Shown here: in pieces, positions 21,464 through 32,262 of the stretch
Layout: every line of letters begins with the position of its first letter
How positions within the stretch are numbered: position 1 is the stretch's first letter
Source: Bufo bufo
Lineage: Eukaryota; Chordata; Amphibia; Anura; Bufonidae
Reading direction: 5' to 3'
Assembly (NCBI RefSeq): GCF_905171765.1
Contig: NC_053391.1
Location: 111,078,644 to 111,142,643, forward strand
DNA: 64,000 nt
Notes under the pieces: model-generated
What the model was told of the DNA's origin: nothing
The model's database searches: none
What the model saw: only the letters and a program-made list of their open reading frames with translations
Translations under genes and position numbers: made by a program

Positions 21464-23099
21464 TAGTCAGGTCCATAAATATTGGGACATCGACACAATT
21501 CTAACATTTTTGGCTCTATACACCACCACAATGGATTTGAAATTAAATTAACAAGATGTGCTTTAACTGCAGACTGTCAGCTTTAACTTGAGGGTATTTA
21601 CATCCAAATCAGATGAACAGTGCAGGAATTACAACAGTTTGCATATGTTCCTCCCACTTGTTAAGGGACCAAAAGTAATGGGACAGAATAATAATCCTAA
21701 ATCAAACTTTCACTTTTTAATACTTGGTTGCAAATCCTTTGCAGTCAATTACAGCCTGAAGTCTGGAACGCATAGACATCACCAGACGCTGGGTTTCATT
21801 CCTGGTGATGCTCTGCCAGGCCTCTACTGCAACTGTCTTCAGGTCCTGCTTGTTCTTGGGGCATTTTCCCTTCAGTTTTGTCTTCAGCAAGTGAAATGCC
21901 TGCTCAATTGGATTCAGGTCAGGTGATTGACTTGGCCATCACATAACATTCCACTTCTTTCCCTTAAAAAACTCTTTGGTTGCTTTTGCAGTATGCTTTG
22001 GTTCATTGTCCATCTGCACTGTGAAGCGCCGTCCAATGAGTTCTGAAGCATTTGGCTGAATATGAGCAGATAATATTGCCCGAAACACTTCAGAATTCAT
22101 CCTGCTGCTTTTGTCAGCAGTCACATCATCAATAAATACAAGAGAAGCAGTTCCATACATGCCCACGCCATGATACTACCACCACCATGCTTCACTGATG
22201 AGGTGGTATGCTTAGGATCATGAGCAGTTCCTTTCCTTCTCCATACTCTTCTCATCCCATCACTCTGGTACAAGTTGATATTGGTCTCATCTGTCCATAG
22301 GATGTTGTTCCAGAACTGTGAAGGCATTTTTAGATGTCGTTTGACAAACTCTAATCTGGCCTTCCTTTGAGGTTCACCAATGGTTTAGATCTTGTGGTGA
22401 ACCCTCTGTATTCACTCTGGTGAAGCCTTCTCCTGATTGTTGACTTTGACACACATACACCTACCTCCCGGAGAGTGTTCTTGATCTGGCCAACTGTTGT
22501 GAAGGGTGTTTTCTTCACCAGGAAAAGAATTCTTCGGTCATCCACCACAGTTGTTTTCCGTGGTCTTCCGGGTCTTTTGGTGTTGCTGAGCTCACCAATG
22601 CGTTCCTTCTTTTTAAGAATGTTCCAAACAGTTGTTTTGGCCAGGCCTAATGTTTTTGCTATCTCTCTGATGGGTTTGTTTTGTTTTTTTCAGCCTAATG
22701 ATGGCTTGCTTCACTGATAGTGACAGCTCTTTGGATCTCATCTTGAGAGTTGACAGCAACAGATTCCAAATGCAAATAGCAGACTTGAAATGAACTCTGG
22801 ACCTTTTATCTGCTCAATGTAATTAGGATAATGAGGGAATAACACACACCTGGCCATGGAACAGCTGAGAAGCCAATTGTCCCATTACTTTTGGTCCCTT
22901 AACAAGTGGGAGGCACATATGCAAACTGTTGTAATTCCTACACCGTTTACCTGATTTGAATGTAAATACCCTCAAATTAAAGCTGACAGTCTGCAGGTAA
23001 AGCACATCTTGTTCATTTCATTTCAAATCCATTGTGGTGGTGTATAGAGCCAAAAATGTCAGAATTGTGTTGATGTCCCAATATTTATGGACCTGACTG
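21464..23099 (-). mobile_element. Tc1-type element, inactivated
   Basis: The terminal inverted repeats read TAGTCAGGTCCATAAATATT on the left and CAGTCAGGTCCATAAATATT (reversed) on the right. They extend for about 200 bp (GGACCAAAAGTAATGGGACA near both ends) and are flanked by TA. It inserted just 5' of the hAT coding region. Confidence 0.92.
21717..22741 (-). pseudogene. Tc1 transposase (frameshifted)
   Basis: The start is MRSKELSLSVKQAIIRLKK at 22741, the usual helix-turn-helix opening. The paired-type DNA-binding part continues with TTVGQIKNTLREVGVCVS and STIRRRLHQSEYRGF. The catalytic part shows ILWTDETNINL (first Asp), GGGSIMAWAC and VQMDNEPKHTAKATKEF (second Asp), then a PESN-IEQAF-like region and CKGFATKY with a stop at 21717. 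At least four frameshifts or stops break it. The full length would be about 340 residues, normal for Tc1. Confidence 0.9.
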
Positions 23100-23114
23100 T
23101 ATATAACATTTAAT

Positions 23115-25931
23115 ATGAAGAAGGCGAGCAGTAAGGGACGGGGAAGTGGCCGTGATGCTGATGGTGCACGCAGAGGCCCTGGCTCTGGGCACAGTGAAAC
23201 TGTGCCTGCTGCCAGAGCACAAGAAAAACAATCATCCACGATACCTAGCTTCATGTCCCAGTTTGCAGGGCGGCACAGGACACCACTCTTGAAGTCAGAC
23301 CAGTGCGACCAGGTGGTCGGTTGGATTGCAGCAGATAATGTTTCCAGTCGGTTAAGCAACACCCTGTCTTCCACCAAGTCCAGTCTCAGTAGCCAAGAGT
23401 CTGCTCAACCCAATCCTCACCCTGATCCTCCTTCCTCCCACGATGGAGAGTCTGGAAAAACAAGTGATCCCACACTCTGATATTCCGAGGAGCTCTTTTC
23501 AGCGCCATTCCTTAATTTGGCCCTCTCGCCAAGCACGCTTGAAGAGGGACAGATCTTGTGCCCTGATTCCCAAACTCTTGAGCATCCACAATCACAAGAA
23601 GAAGACAGTGGGGAATGGCAATTACTGTTTAATGAGGTGGATGATGATGAGACACAGTTGCCAATAACTCAACGGCAATTACTGTCTCAAGAGATTGAGG
23701 AAGAGGATTAGACAGAGTTGTCAATCACTGAGGTAGTAGTTAGGTCAACAAGTCAGGAGGATGAGCAGAGTGAGGAAGTGGAAGAGGAGGTGGTGGACAA
23801 TGAAGTCACTGACCCAACCTGGGAAGGTGGAGGCGGGCCATACCAAACAGGCCCACAACCATACCAAACAGGCCCACAACTGTTCCACAGAGCACCCCCT
23901 TGAGGAAATCTCCCTTGCCAAGGGGTAGGTGTTCCGCAGTATGGCGATTTTTTGAGGAAAGTGTGGACTAAATAAGAATTGTAATTTGCAACCTGTGCCA
24001 TACAAAAATGAGCAGGGGCGTGAACACTAGCAATCTCACCATCACCAGCATGATCCGCCACATGGCATCAAAGCACCATAATAGGTGGGCTGAACACCTG
24101 GGTCCACAATCTGTGTCTGTGGGTTACACCACTGCCTCCTCACACTGGGTTAATGTTGTGGAGGCCAGGAGCGAGTCGTAACCTGGGATGTCACAGGTGC
24201 TACCGATGCCAACGATTGCGGGCCCTACGTCGATCAACCCCCACTTCTCCTCCTCCGCTTCCTCCTCCACTTCCACATCTGAATTATACGCGTGCAGCAC
24301 CAGTCAGTCATCAGTTGGTAGCTGAAAGCAGTGTAGCACTGCAGTGGGGAAGCGGCAACAGGCCACGCTGAAGCTGATATGCTTAGGGGACAAACAGCAC
24401 ATCACTGCAGAGCTGTGGCAGGGGATAAGAGACCAGACTGAGCTGTGGCTTTCGCCACTCAACCTAGAACCAGGCATGGTTGTGTCTGATACTGGCCGTA
24501 ACTTGGTGGCGGATTTGGAGCTCGGCAAGCTTAGACACATCCCATGCCTTGCCCACGTCTTTAACCTTGTGGTTCAGCGGTTTCTCAAAACCTACCCCAA
24601 TTTGCCTGAGCTACTGGTGAAGGTGCACAGCATGTGTGCACATTTCCACAAGTCACCAACAGCTTCAGCCGGTCTGTCAACGCTGCAGAAGCGCTTGAAA
24701 TTGCCAGCTCACCAGCTGTTGTGCGACGTGAGCACATGCTGGAACTCCACTTTCCACATGTTGGCCAGGCTTTGTGAGCAGCAGAGGGCAGTAGTGGAAT
24801 ACCAGCTGCAACATGGTCGTCGCCTTTCCAATCAGCTTCTGCTATTCACAAGCGAGGAGTGGGCATGGATGTCTGACCTCTGTGAGGTTTTAAGAAACTT
24901 TGAGGAATCAACACAGATGGTGAGCGGCGATAACGCTATTATCAGTGTAACCAACCCACTTCGGTGCCTACTCAAATGCTCGCTGATCACAATTAAGGAC
25001 GACGCTTTGCATGTGGAAGAGGTGGAAATGGAGGAAGACATTACACAGGGTGATAGCCAGACCACCCTCAGTTCATCTTCTCAGCGCAAATTGGATGATA
25101 AAGAGGAGGAGGGGGAGCAGGAGACGGATGCCTCCGCTACAGAGGATAGTACCCATGGAAGTTTAATTCCATCTGTTCTGCGTGGGTGGGTAGAAGAGGA
25201 GGAAGAGGATGAGGAGATTGAGAGTGATCCTCCTGATGACGACAGCGAAGTCTTGCCTGTTGGTACTCTGGTACACGTGGCTGACTTCATGTTAGGCTGC
25301 CTTTCCCCCGACCCGCGCGCTTTACGCATTTTCTTGTTGTTTACGGATTACGTGTTGTTCACTTTTCTCAACCCCCGCTACAAAGAGAACTTCTCATCTC
25401 TCATTCCTCTGGTGAAGATGACGAGCTAAACGGTGCATTACCAGAAGATCTTGTTGAAAAATTGCTCCAAAAATTTCCATCTGACAACGCTGGCAGTCTG
25501 TATTTTCTTGGGCAACCGAGGAGGGAAGACAAGGGGAGCACACAGCAGTTCCAACAGAGGCAGGACAACACTCTCTAAAGCCCGGGACAGTTTCATGACA
25601 CACCGCCTCACTCTGACACCGCCTCACATCTTGGAAGATGGTGAATGAGTAAATAGCAGACCTTGTCAGCGTCCTCAATGATCCCTGAGTGCCTTACAAC
25701 TACTTGGTGTCCAAGCTGGACACGTGGCACGAACTGGCGCTCTACGCCTTGGAGGTGCTGGCCTGCCCTACCGCCAGTGTTTTGTCTGAGCGGGTATTTA
25801 GCGCTGCTGGTGGAATTATAACAGATAAGTGTATCAGCCTGTCAACTAAAAATGCTGACAGGTTGACTATTATAAAAATGAACAAGGCCTGGATTGACCA
25901 TGACTTCTCGACTCCACCAGAGGAAAGCTGA
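23115..25931 (+). pseudogene. hAT transposase with BED finger (copy B, broken)
   Basis: The start MKKASSKGRGSGRDADGARR (23115) opens an N-terminal region containing STIPSFMSQFAGRH. An acidic stretch follows, then a BED-type zinc finger (WRFFEES, CNLCHTKM, MIRHMASKHH, near 23940-24066). The RNase H-like core follows at 24344-25429: GMVVSDTGRNLVADLELG (first catalytic Asp), PCLAHVFNLVVQRFL and CDVSTCWNSTFHML, a Glu/Asp-rich insertion, and LFTFLNPRYKENF. The C-terminal hATC dimerisation part (25689-25931) has ELALYALEVLACPTASVLSE and RVFSAAGGIITD. Stops (for example at 23709) and frameshifts separate the blocks. The known role is cut-and-paste transposition with 8-bp duplication. Confidence 0.93.
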
Positions 25932-26099
25932 TGAACATAAAGTAGCTTTAAATGTGTTGTTTATAATATACTGAATACACTGTATTCCCATGCACCCATT
26001 CCACCACAAACAAGGGTATATGGTTGAATCTTCCTTTTCTTATCCTCTGTCTCCTCTTCCATCATATCAACATGCTTATTCGTCACATATAATGCCCTC

Positions 26100-27432
26100 G
26101 CATATTTGCCCTGCGCATATAATGTGTTACTGGGTCATCTCACAAGCAGGCCCTTGCATATAATTTTTTACAGGGTCAGCTCACCAGCAGGCCCACACCT
26201 ACAATGTTTTACAGGTTTAGCTCACCAGCAGGCCCTCGTATATAATTTTTTAGAGGTTCAGCTCATCACCAGGCCCTCACCTACAATGTTTTACAGGGTA
26301 AGCTCACCTGAAGGCCCTCGCATAGAATTTTTTAGAGGGTTAGCTCACCAGCAGGCCCTCACATATAATTTTTTACAGGGTCAGCTCACCAGCAGGCCCA
26401 CACCTACAATGTTTTACAGGGTCAGCTCACCAGCAGGCCCTCGTATATAATTTTTTAGAGGGTCAGCTCATCACCATGCCGTCAACTACAATGTTTTACA
26501 GGTTCAGCTCAACAGCAGGCCCTCGCATATAATGTTTTACAGGGTCAGCTCACCAGCATGCTCTCACCTACAATGTTTTACAGGGTCAGCTCACCAGCAG
26601 GCCCTCGCATATAATTTTTAAGAGGGTCAGCTCACCAGCAGGCCCTCACATATAATGTTTTACGGGGTCAGCTCACCAGCAGGCCCTCACCTACAATGTT
26701 TTACAGGGTAAGCTCACCTGAAGGCCCTCGCATAGAATTTTTTAGAGGGTTAGCTCACCAGCAGGCCCTCGCATATAATGTTTTACAGGGTCAGATCACC
26801 AGCAGGCCCTCGCATATAATGTTTTACAGGGTCAGCTCACCTGAAGGCCCTTGAATATAATTTTTTAGAGGGTCAGCTCACCAGCAGGACCTCACCTACA
26901 ATGTTTTACAGGGACAGCTCCCCTGAATGCCCTTGCATATAATTTTTTAGAGGGTCAGCTCACCAGCAGGCCCTCGCATATAATGTTTTACAGAGTCAGC
27001 TCACCAGCAGGCCTTCACCTACAATCTTTTACTGGGTCAGCTCACCTAAAGGCCCTTGAATATAATTTTTTAGAAGGTCAGCTCACCAGCAGGACCTCAC
27101 CTACAATGTTTTACAGGGACAGCTCCCCTAAATGCCTTTGCATATCATTTTTTAAAGGGTCAGCTCACCAGAAGGCCCTTGCATATAATGTTTTACAGGG
27201 TCAGATCACCAGCAGGCCCTCACTTATAATTTTTTACAGGGTCAACTCACCAGCATGCCTTCACCTACAATATTTTACAGGGTCAACTCACCTGAAGGCC
27301 CTCACCTACAATCTTTTACAGGGTCAGCTCACCTGCAGGCCCAAGCATATAATGTTTTACAGGGTCAGCTCACCTGCAGGCCCTCGCATATAATTTTTTA
27401 GAGGGTCAGCTCACCAGCAGGCCCTCACCTAC
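26100..27432. repeat. 41-bp minisatellite in the hAT 3' region
   Basis: About 32 units alternating between GGCCCTCGCATATAATTTTT-TAGAGGGTCAGCTCACCAGCA and GGCCCTCACCTACAATGTTT-TACAGGGTCAGCTCACC. It starts about 170 bp after the hAT stop codon. Because 41 is not a multiple of 3, long readings through it rotate frame and carry no protein information. Confidence 0.93.
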
Positions 27433-27477
27433 AAGTCCAGTCTCACTATCTAAGAGTCCGGTCAACACAATCCTCAC
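27433..27477 (+). other. Fragment of hAT coding sequence joined to the minisatellite
   Basis: AGTCCAGTCTCACTATCTAA and GTCAACACAATCCTCACC match the hAT gene at about 23378-23425 (AGTCCAGTCTCAGTAGCCAA, CTCAACCCAATCCTCACC). About 45 bp of 5' coding sequence is therefore repeated here, between minisatellite and 18S rRNA sequence. Confidence 0.75.
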
Positions 27478-27984
27478 CGCCGGGGGTCGCGTGACTAGTT
27501 ATCACGGAGGAGTCTCGTTCGTTATTGGAATTAACAAGACAAATCGCTCCACCAACTAAGAACGTCCATGCACCACCACCCACAGAATCGAGAAAGAGAT
27601 ATCAATCTGTCAATCCTTTCCGTGTCCGGGCCGGGTGAGCTTTCCCGTGTTGAGTCAAATTAAGCTGCAGGCTCAACTCCTGGTGGTGCGCTTCCATCAA
27701 TTCCTTTAAATTTCAGCTTTGCAACTATACTCCCCCTGGAACTAAAAGACTTTGTTTTTACAGAAGCTGCTCGGCGGTTCATGGGAATAACGCCACCGGA
27801 TCGCCGGTCGTCATCGTTTATGGTCGGAACTGCGATGTTATCTGATCGTCTACGAACCTCCGACTTTCGTTTTTGATTAATGAAAACATTCTTGGCAAAT
27901 GATTTGGCTTTGGTTCATTTTGCGCCTGTCCAAGAATTTCACCTCTAGCGGTGCAACACAGATGCCCCCGGCTGTCCCTATTAA
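27478..27984 (-). pseudogene. 18S rRNA gene fragment, 3' part (split by piggyBac)
   Basis: Read on the minus strand it shows hallmark 18S strings: GCGACCCCCG, AACGAACGAGACTCC, GGAGCGATTTGTC, GGGTGGTGGTGCATGGACG, TTAATTTGACTCAACACGGG, TTTAAAGGAATTGA, CGATCAGATAACATCG and GAAATTCTTGGACAGG. It covers roughly 18S nucleotides 940-1420 and is continuous with 30661-30770 once the piggyBac element at its TTAA is removed. Many substitutions and indels rule out function. Confidence 0.95.
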
Positions 27985-30656
27985 CCCTTTCATGACCAAG
28001 GGTCTTTGATGCCCCAGTGTCCAGGTCAAAATTTACAAATCTGGCATGCGTCACTTTATGTGGTAATTGCTTTGGAACACTTTTATTTATCCAAGCCATT
28101 CTGAGATTGTTTTCTCGTGACATATTGTACTTCATGATAGTCATAAATTTGAGTCAATATTTTTCACCTTTATTTATGAAAAAATCCCAAATTTATCAAA
28201 AATTTTGAAAAATTCAAAATTTTCTAAATTTCAATTTCTCTGCTTCTAAAACAGAAAGTCATACCTAATAAAATATTTGCTACTTAACATTTCCCATATG
28301 TCTACTTTATGTTGGCATACTTTTGGAAATGTCATTTTATTTTTTTAGGACGTTAGAAGGCTTAGAAGTTTAGAAGCAATTCTTAAAATTTTTAAGAAAA
28401 TTTCCAAAACCCACTTTTTAAGGACCAGTTCAGGTCTGAAGTCACTTTGTGGGGCTTACATAGTGGAAACCCCCCATAAATGACCCCATTGTAGAAACTA
28501 ACCCCTCAAGTTACTCAAAATTGATTTTACAAACTTTGTTAACCCTTTAGGTGTTTCACAAGAATTAAAGGAAAATGGAGATGAAATTTCTAAATTTCCC
28601 TTTTTTGGCAGATTTTCCATTTTATTACATTTTTTTCTTTAACACATTGAGGGTTAACAGCCAAACAAAACTCAACATTTATTACCCTGATTGTGCGGTT
28701 TACAGAAACACCCCACATGTGGTCGTAAAATGTAAGGGCGCACGGCAGGGCGCAGAAGGAAAGGAACGCCGTATGGTTTTTGGAAGGCAGATTTTGCTAA
28801 ACTGGTTTTAGATGCTATGTCCCATTTAAAGCCCCCCTGATGCACCCATACAGTAGAAACTCCCAAAAAGTGACCCTATTTTGGAAACTAGGGAATTAGG
28901 TGCCAGTTTTATTGGTACTGTTTTGGGGTACATATGATTTTTAATTGCTCTATATTAAGTTTTTTGTGAGGCAAGGTAACTGAAAAATGGCTGTTTTGGC
29001 ACAGTTTTTTTTTTTTTTTTACAAGATTCATCTGACAGAGTAGATCATGTGCTATTTTTATAGAGCAGGTTGTTACGGACGCAATGATATCAAATATGTC
29101 TACTTTCTTTGTTTGTTTGTTTCAGTTTTACATAATAAAGCAATTTTGAAATATAAATTATGTTTTTGTGTGCCCATTTTCTGAACGCCATATGTTTTTT
29201 TATTTTTCTGCCGATCGTCTTGTGCAGGGGCTCGTTTTTTGCAGAAAGAGTTGAGGTTTTTATTGGTACCATTTTTGGGTACATAGGATTTTTTGATTAT
29301 TCATTATTACACTTTATGGGGCAAGGTGACCAAAAAATTGGCTGTTTTGGAACAGTTTTTATTTATTTATTTTTACAGCGTTTATCTGAGGGGTTGGGTA
29401 ATGTGGCAGTTTTATAGAGCAGATCGTTACGGACGTCGAAATACCTAATATGTATACTTTTTCTTATTTATTTAAGTTTTACACAATAATAGCATTTCTG
29501 AAACCAAAAAAATGATGTTTTAGTGTCTCCATAGTCTGATAGCTTTTTTATTTTTTGGGCGATTGTCTTAAATAGGGTATCATTTTTTGTGGGATGAGGT
29601 AACGGTTTGATTGGTACTATTTTGGGGGTCATAAGCCTTTTTGATCGCTTGCTGTTGCACTTTTTGTGATGTAAGGTGACAAAAATGGCTTTTTTTACAC
29701 AGTTTTTTAAATTAATTTTTTATGGTGTTTATCGGACGGGGTCTATCATGTGATATATTTATAGAGACGGTCGTTACGGACGCGGTGATACCTAATATGT
29801 GTAGTTTTTTTTATGGGAAAAAGCAATTTATTTTTTTAATTTTACATTTTTATTTATTTATTTATTTTTACTTTTATTATTTTTACTTTTTTTTTTATCA
29901 AGTCCCTCTTGGATCTTGAAGATACAGTGGGGCTGATGGCTGTACTATACTTTGCAATGCTCTTGCATTGCAAAGTATAATACAATCAGATGCCCTGTAG
30001 GTGGCAACAGTGGATGCTTTTGCAAAGCGTCCGGTTGCCATGGCAACCATCGGGCGCTGCAATCGCACCGCGGCAGCCCCGATGGTGGAGAGAGGGAGCC
30101 CCATCCCTCTATTAACCCCATGGATGCCACTGCCGCGGCATCTATGGGGTTACAGCAGAGTGTCAGCATAGAGCTGACACTCTCTGCTGATGGCGGCGGC
30201 TCAGGAATGGAGCCGCCGCCATCACACACAGCAGGGGGACCGCACGGCATGGGGGCAGCGCTGGAAAGGGGGGGGGTGTCACGGCAACCATTGAGGGAAG
30301 TGATGCATCACGAAATGGGGGAAGGAGGAATGTATGGGGCGGGGAGGGGGCGGACCGCATCAGGGCAGGAGGCAGGAGATAAGAGCCTGAAACTGGCATT
30401 TTTTGACTGCCGCGCTCCGATTGGTTAGTCTGCACCAATCGGATCGATTGCCGGCAAGGGGCCACTCTGATTGGTCCCTTGCCGGCATTACTGAACTGTA
30501 TGCTGTCCGTGACAGCAGCAGGGCAGGGACGGAAGCTTTAATCCAAGCGCTTTGCAGCGCTTGGATTAAAGAGCTGCCATGACGTCTATACACGTGGTAG
30601 CTGCACGGGGTATGTGCAGCTATCACGTATATATACAGATTGCGGTCGTTAAGGGG
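27985..30656. mobile_element. piggyBac-type element inserted in the 18S fragment
   Basis: It is flanked by TTAA on both sides (27981-27984 and 30657-30660). The ends read CCCTTTCATGACC on the left and, reversed, CCCCTTAACGACC on the right, in line with piggyBac termini. Excising it with one TTAA restores the 18S text CCCTATTAATCATGGCC (reverse sense). The interior is AT-rich with repeated blocks (GTTACGGACG recurs at about 29072, 29427 and 29773) and a GC-rich hairpin region (30000-30250, 30430-30490). No transposase is seen, so it is non-autonomous. Confidence 0.88.
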
Positions 30657-30660
30657 TTAA

Positions 30661-30770
30661 TCATGGCCCCAATTCCGAAAACCAACAAAATAGAACCGGA
30701 GTCCGATTCCATTATTCCTAGCTGAAGTATTCAGGCGACCCGGCCGGCTTTGAACACTGTAATTTTTTTC
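30661..30770 (-). pseudogene. 18S rRNA gene fragment, continuation
   Basis: On the minus strand: AAAAAAATTACAGTGTTCAA, GCCGGGTCGCCTGAATACTT, CAGCTAGGAATAATGGAATC, GGACTC, TTGTTGGTTTTCGGAATTGG. This is 18S roughly nucleotides 830-940, joined to the segment at 27478-27984. It then passes into minisatellite units. Confidence 0.93.
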
Positions 30771-30938
30771 AATAGTCAGCTAAGCAGCAGGCCCTCAACC
30801 ATAATGTTTTAGAGGGCTAGCTCAGCAGCAGGCCCTCACATATAATTTTTTAGAGGGTCAGCTCACCAGCAGGCCCTCACCTAGAATCTTTTAAAGGGTC
30901 AGCTCACCAGCAGGCCCTCATCTAATTATACCTAATAG
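30771..30938. repeat. Minisatellite units between two 18S pieces
   Basis: Three to four 41-bp units (GGCCCTCACATATAATTTTT-TAGAGGGTCAGCTCACC) take the place of the 18S sequence between nucleotides of roughly 480 and 830. Confidence 0.85.
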
Positions 30939-31148
30939 GTAATTTGCGCGCATGCTGCCTTGCTTGGAAGTGGTAGCCGTAGCCGTTTCTCATGCTCCCT
31001 CTCTGGAATCAAACCCTGATTCCCTGTTACCCATGGTCACCGTGCTTCGTGCTGAAAATAACATCGAAAGTTGATAGGGCAGACATCCGAATGGGGACGT
31101 CATGGGGACGTGCGATCGGGCCCAGGTTAACTAGAGTCACCAAAGCGA
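30939..31148 (-). pseudogene. 18S rRNA gene fragment, 5' part (hAT copy B)
   Basis: On the minus strand: CTTTGGTGACTCTAGTTAAC, CCTATCAACTTTCGATGTTA, GGTGACCATGGGTAACAGGG, AATCAGGGTTTGATTCCAGA, GAGGGAGCATGAGAAACGGC and GCGCGCAAATTACC. It is the same 18S interval and has the same junctions as the pieces at 1524-1743 and 37604-37776. It is collinear with the downstream piece at 30770-27478. Confidence 0.93.
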
Positions 31149-31723
31149 AAGCAGGCCACCGCCCATAATGTTTTAGCTGGTTAGATCAGCAGGCCCTTGC
31201 TCCTAATATTTTCGAGAGTCACCAGCAGGCCATCAATCATAATTTTTAAAGGGTGTGTATGATGCCCTCCTTTATGTGTTTTTAAGAGTGTATCGGAGTG
31301 CCTCTTCCTTGTAATTTTTGGCATCACTTGCACTTTATATACAAGTAAATATACAGGAAAGAATGTTCCCTAACAATTTTTCCTATAAAATCGATTTTAT
31401 CTTCGGTTTTGTGCGTATTATTGCCAGTCTGTAAGAGTGGCGTACTACTCTGACAACATCGTTCTCAGCAGTGACCTGGGAGTCCAAGATGCATCCAGAC
31501 ATCCTCCCCATGCTGTTCCCAAACCATTTCGGTGGTGTTTCTATCAATTTCTGACTTTTTCCTATGAACCAGGCACCCTCCCCTCTTCAGAGCAGGGGGT
31601 GCCTGGTTTAATGCTCGGGTTCTCCCATTGACTTCCATTGTGCTCGGGTACTCGGTAGAGCACCCGAGCATCCCGATATGTTCGGCCCGAGCCCCCGAGC
31701 ACTATGGTGCTCGATCAACACTA
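31149..31723 (+). mobile_element. hAT 3' terminal region (copy B)
   Basis: Minisatellite-like units are followed by the shared blocks GGAGTGCCTCTTCCTTGTAA and CAGGAAAGAATGTTC and the CTCGGG-rich subterminal repeats. It ends GGTGCTCGATCAACACTA, the inverse of the terminus at 36649. The next bases (GACGTCAT) have no partner at a 5' end that I can find. Confidence 0.75.
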
Positions 31724-31959
31724 GACGTCATACATCACCACGCATGGGATTACTGGCGAGATCTTCATTCAAGATGGTGATGGTCAGCCTGTCGCTAGAA
31801 AATGGAGGAAGTAAGTAGGATTTGTTTTCTTTACACTATTTAAGGTTAAATCAATTTGCTTCCATGAAGCACGAGAAAATTTGGCTTCACGGTGAATTGA
31901 ATTTATCCTGAAATTCGGATCGAATTCCACTTCATTGAATTTGATTTGCTCAACTCTAG
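31724..31959. repeat. Right end of the outer element
   Basis: The block GAAATTCGGATCGAATTCCA, TTGAATTTGATTTGCTCAAC, TCTAG ends at the target-site near-duplication. Its termini resemble those at 17945 and at 63213-63229. Confidence 0.5.
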
Positions 31960-32262
31960 TCATCAATATTAGATTGTCAGGGGTCTGACTCCTCTGCTGA
32001 CCAGCTGTTTGAAGAGAAGGCAGTGTTCATGCTCAGTGTTCATTGGCAAGCAAGTGTAATTACAGCTTCTCCATTCCATTCACTTCCGTGGTACAGAGTA
32101 GTTACACTCCGTCCCATTCAAGTGAATGGGTGGGAGCAGTACAGCTGCTCTGCCGCTGCAATGTAGACTGTGAGCACGTAAACATTGAAGAGAACGCAAT
32201 GCCCACCTGAGAGCTGCATTCTCTTCAAACAGCTGATATTGATGACCTATCCTGAGGATATT
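31960..32262. repeat. Right part of the split foldback repeat
   Basis: It begins CATCAATATTAGATTGTCAG, then CAGCTGTTTGAAGAGAAGGC, and ends with the inverse CATTCTCTTCAAACAGCTG and ATTGATGACCTATCCTGAGG. With 17890-17944 it makes one palindromic repeat of about 350 bp. Confidence 0.65.

Larger units (their letters stand above)
17945..31959 (+). mobile_element. 14-kb nested hAT composite (copy B)
   Basis: It is bounded by CCATCAAT (17937-17944) and TCATCAAT (31960-31967), an 8-bp near-duplication as made by hAT elements. Removing everything between restores a common foldback repeat. The right terminus, reversed, reads CTAGAGTTGAGCAAATC and the left AAAGAAGAGCAAATTTC. Contents in order: ~104-bp satellite (with an inserted repeat), dead Tc1, hAT transposase pseudogene, 41-bp minisatellite, 18S rRNA pieces split by piggyBac, and a hAT 3' end at 31723. 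An inner TAGTG-type terminus at 31723 shows that more than one hAT is merged here. Confidence 0.6.

Noticed and set aside
26106..27393. Plus-strand readings with repeated FYRVSSPAGP-type text
   Set aside because: They come from the 41-bp minisatellite, whose frame rotates with each unit.
26100..27432. CRISPR-like array of regular repeats
   Set aside because: Units are contiguous 41-mers without unique spacers, in vertebrate DNA. It is a minisatellite.
29945..30626. Overlapping readings on both strands near 30.0-30.6 kb
   Set aside because: They arise from the GC-rich hairpin end of the non-autonomous piggyBac element; no domain motif in any frame.
27478..31148. A functional rRNA gene
   Set aside because: Only parts of 18S are present, out of rDNA context, with indels, a piggyBac insertion and minisatellite in place of internal sequence.
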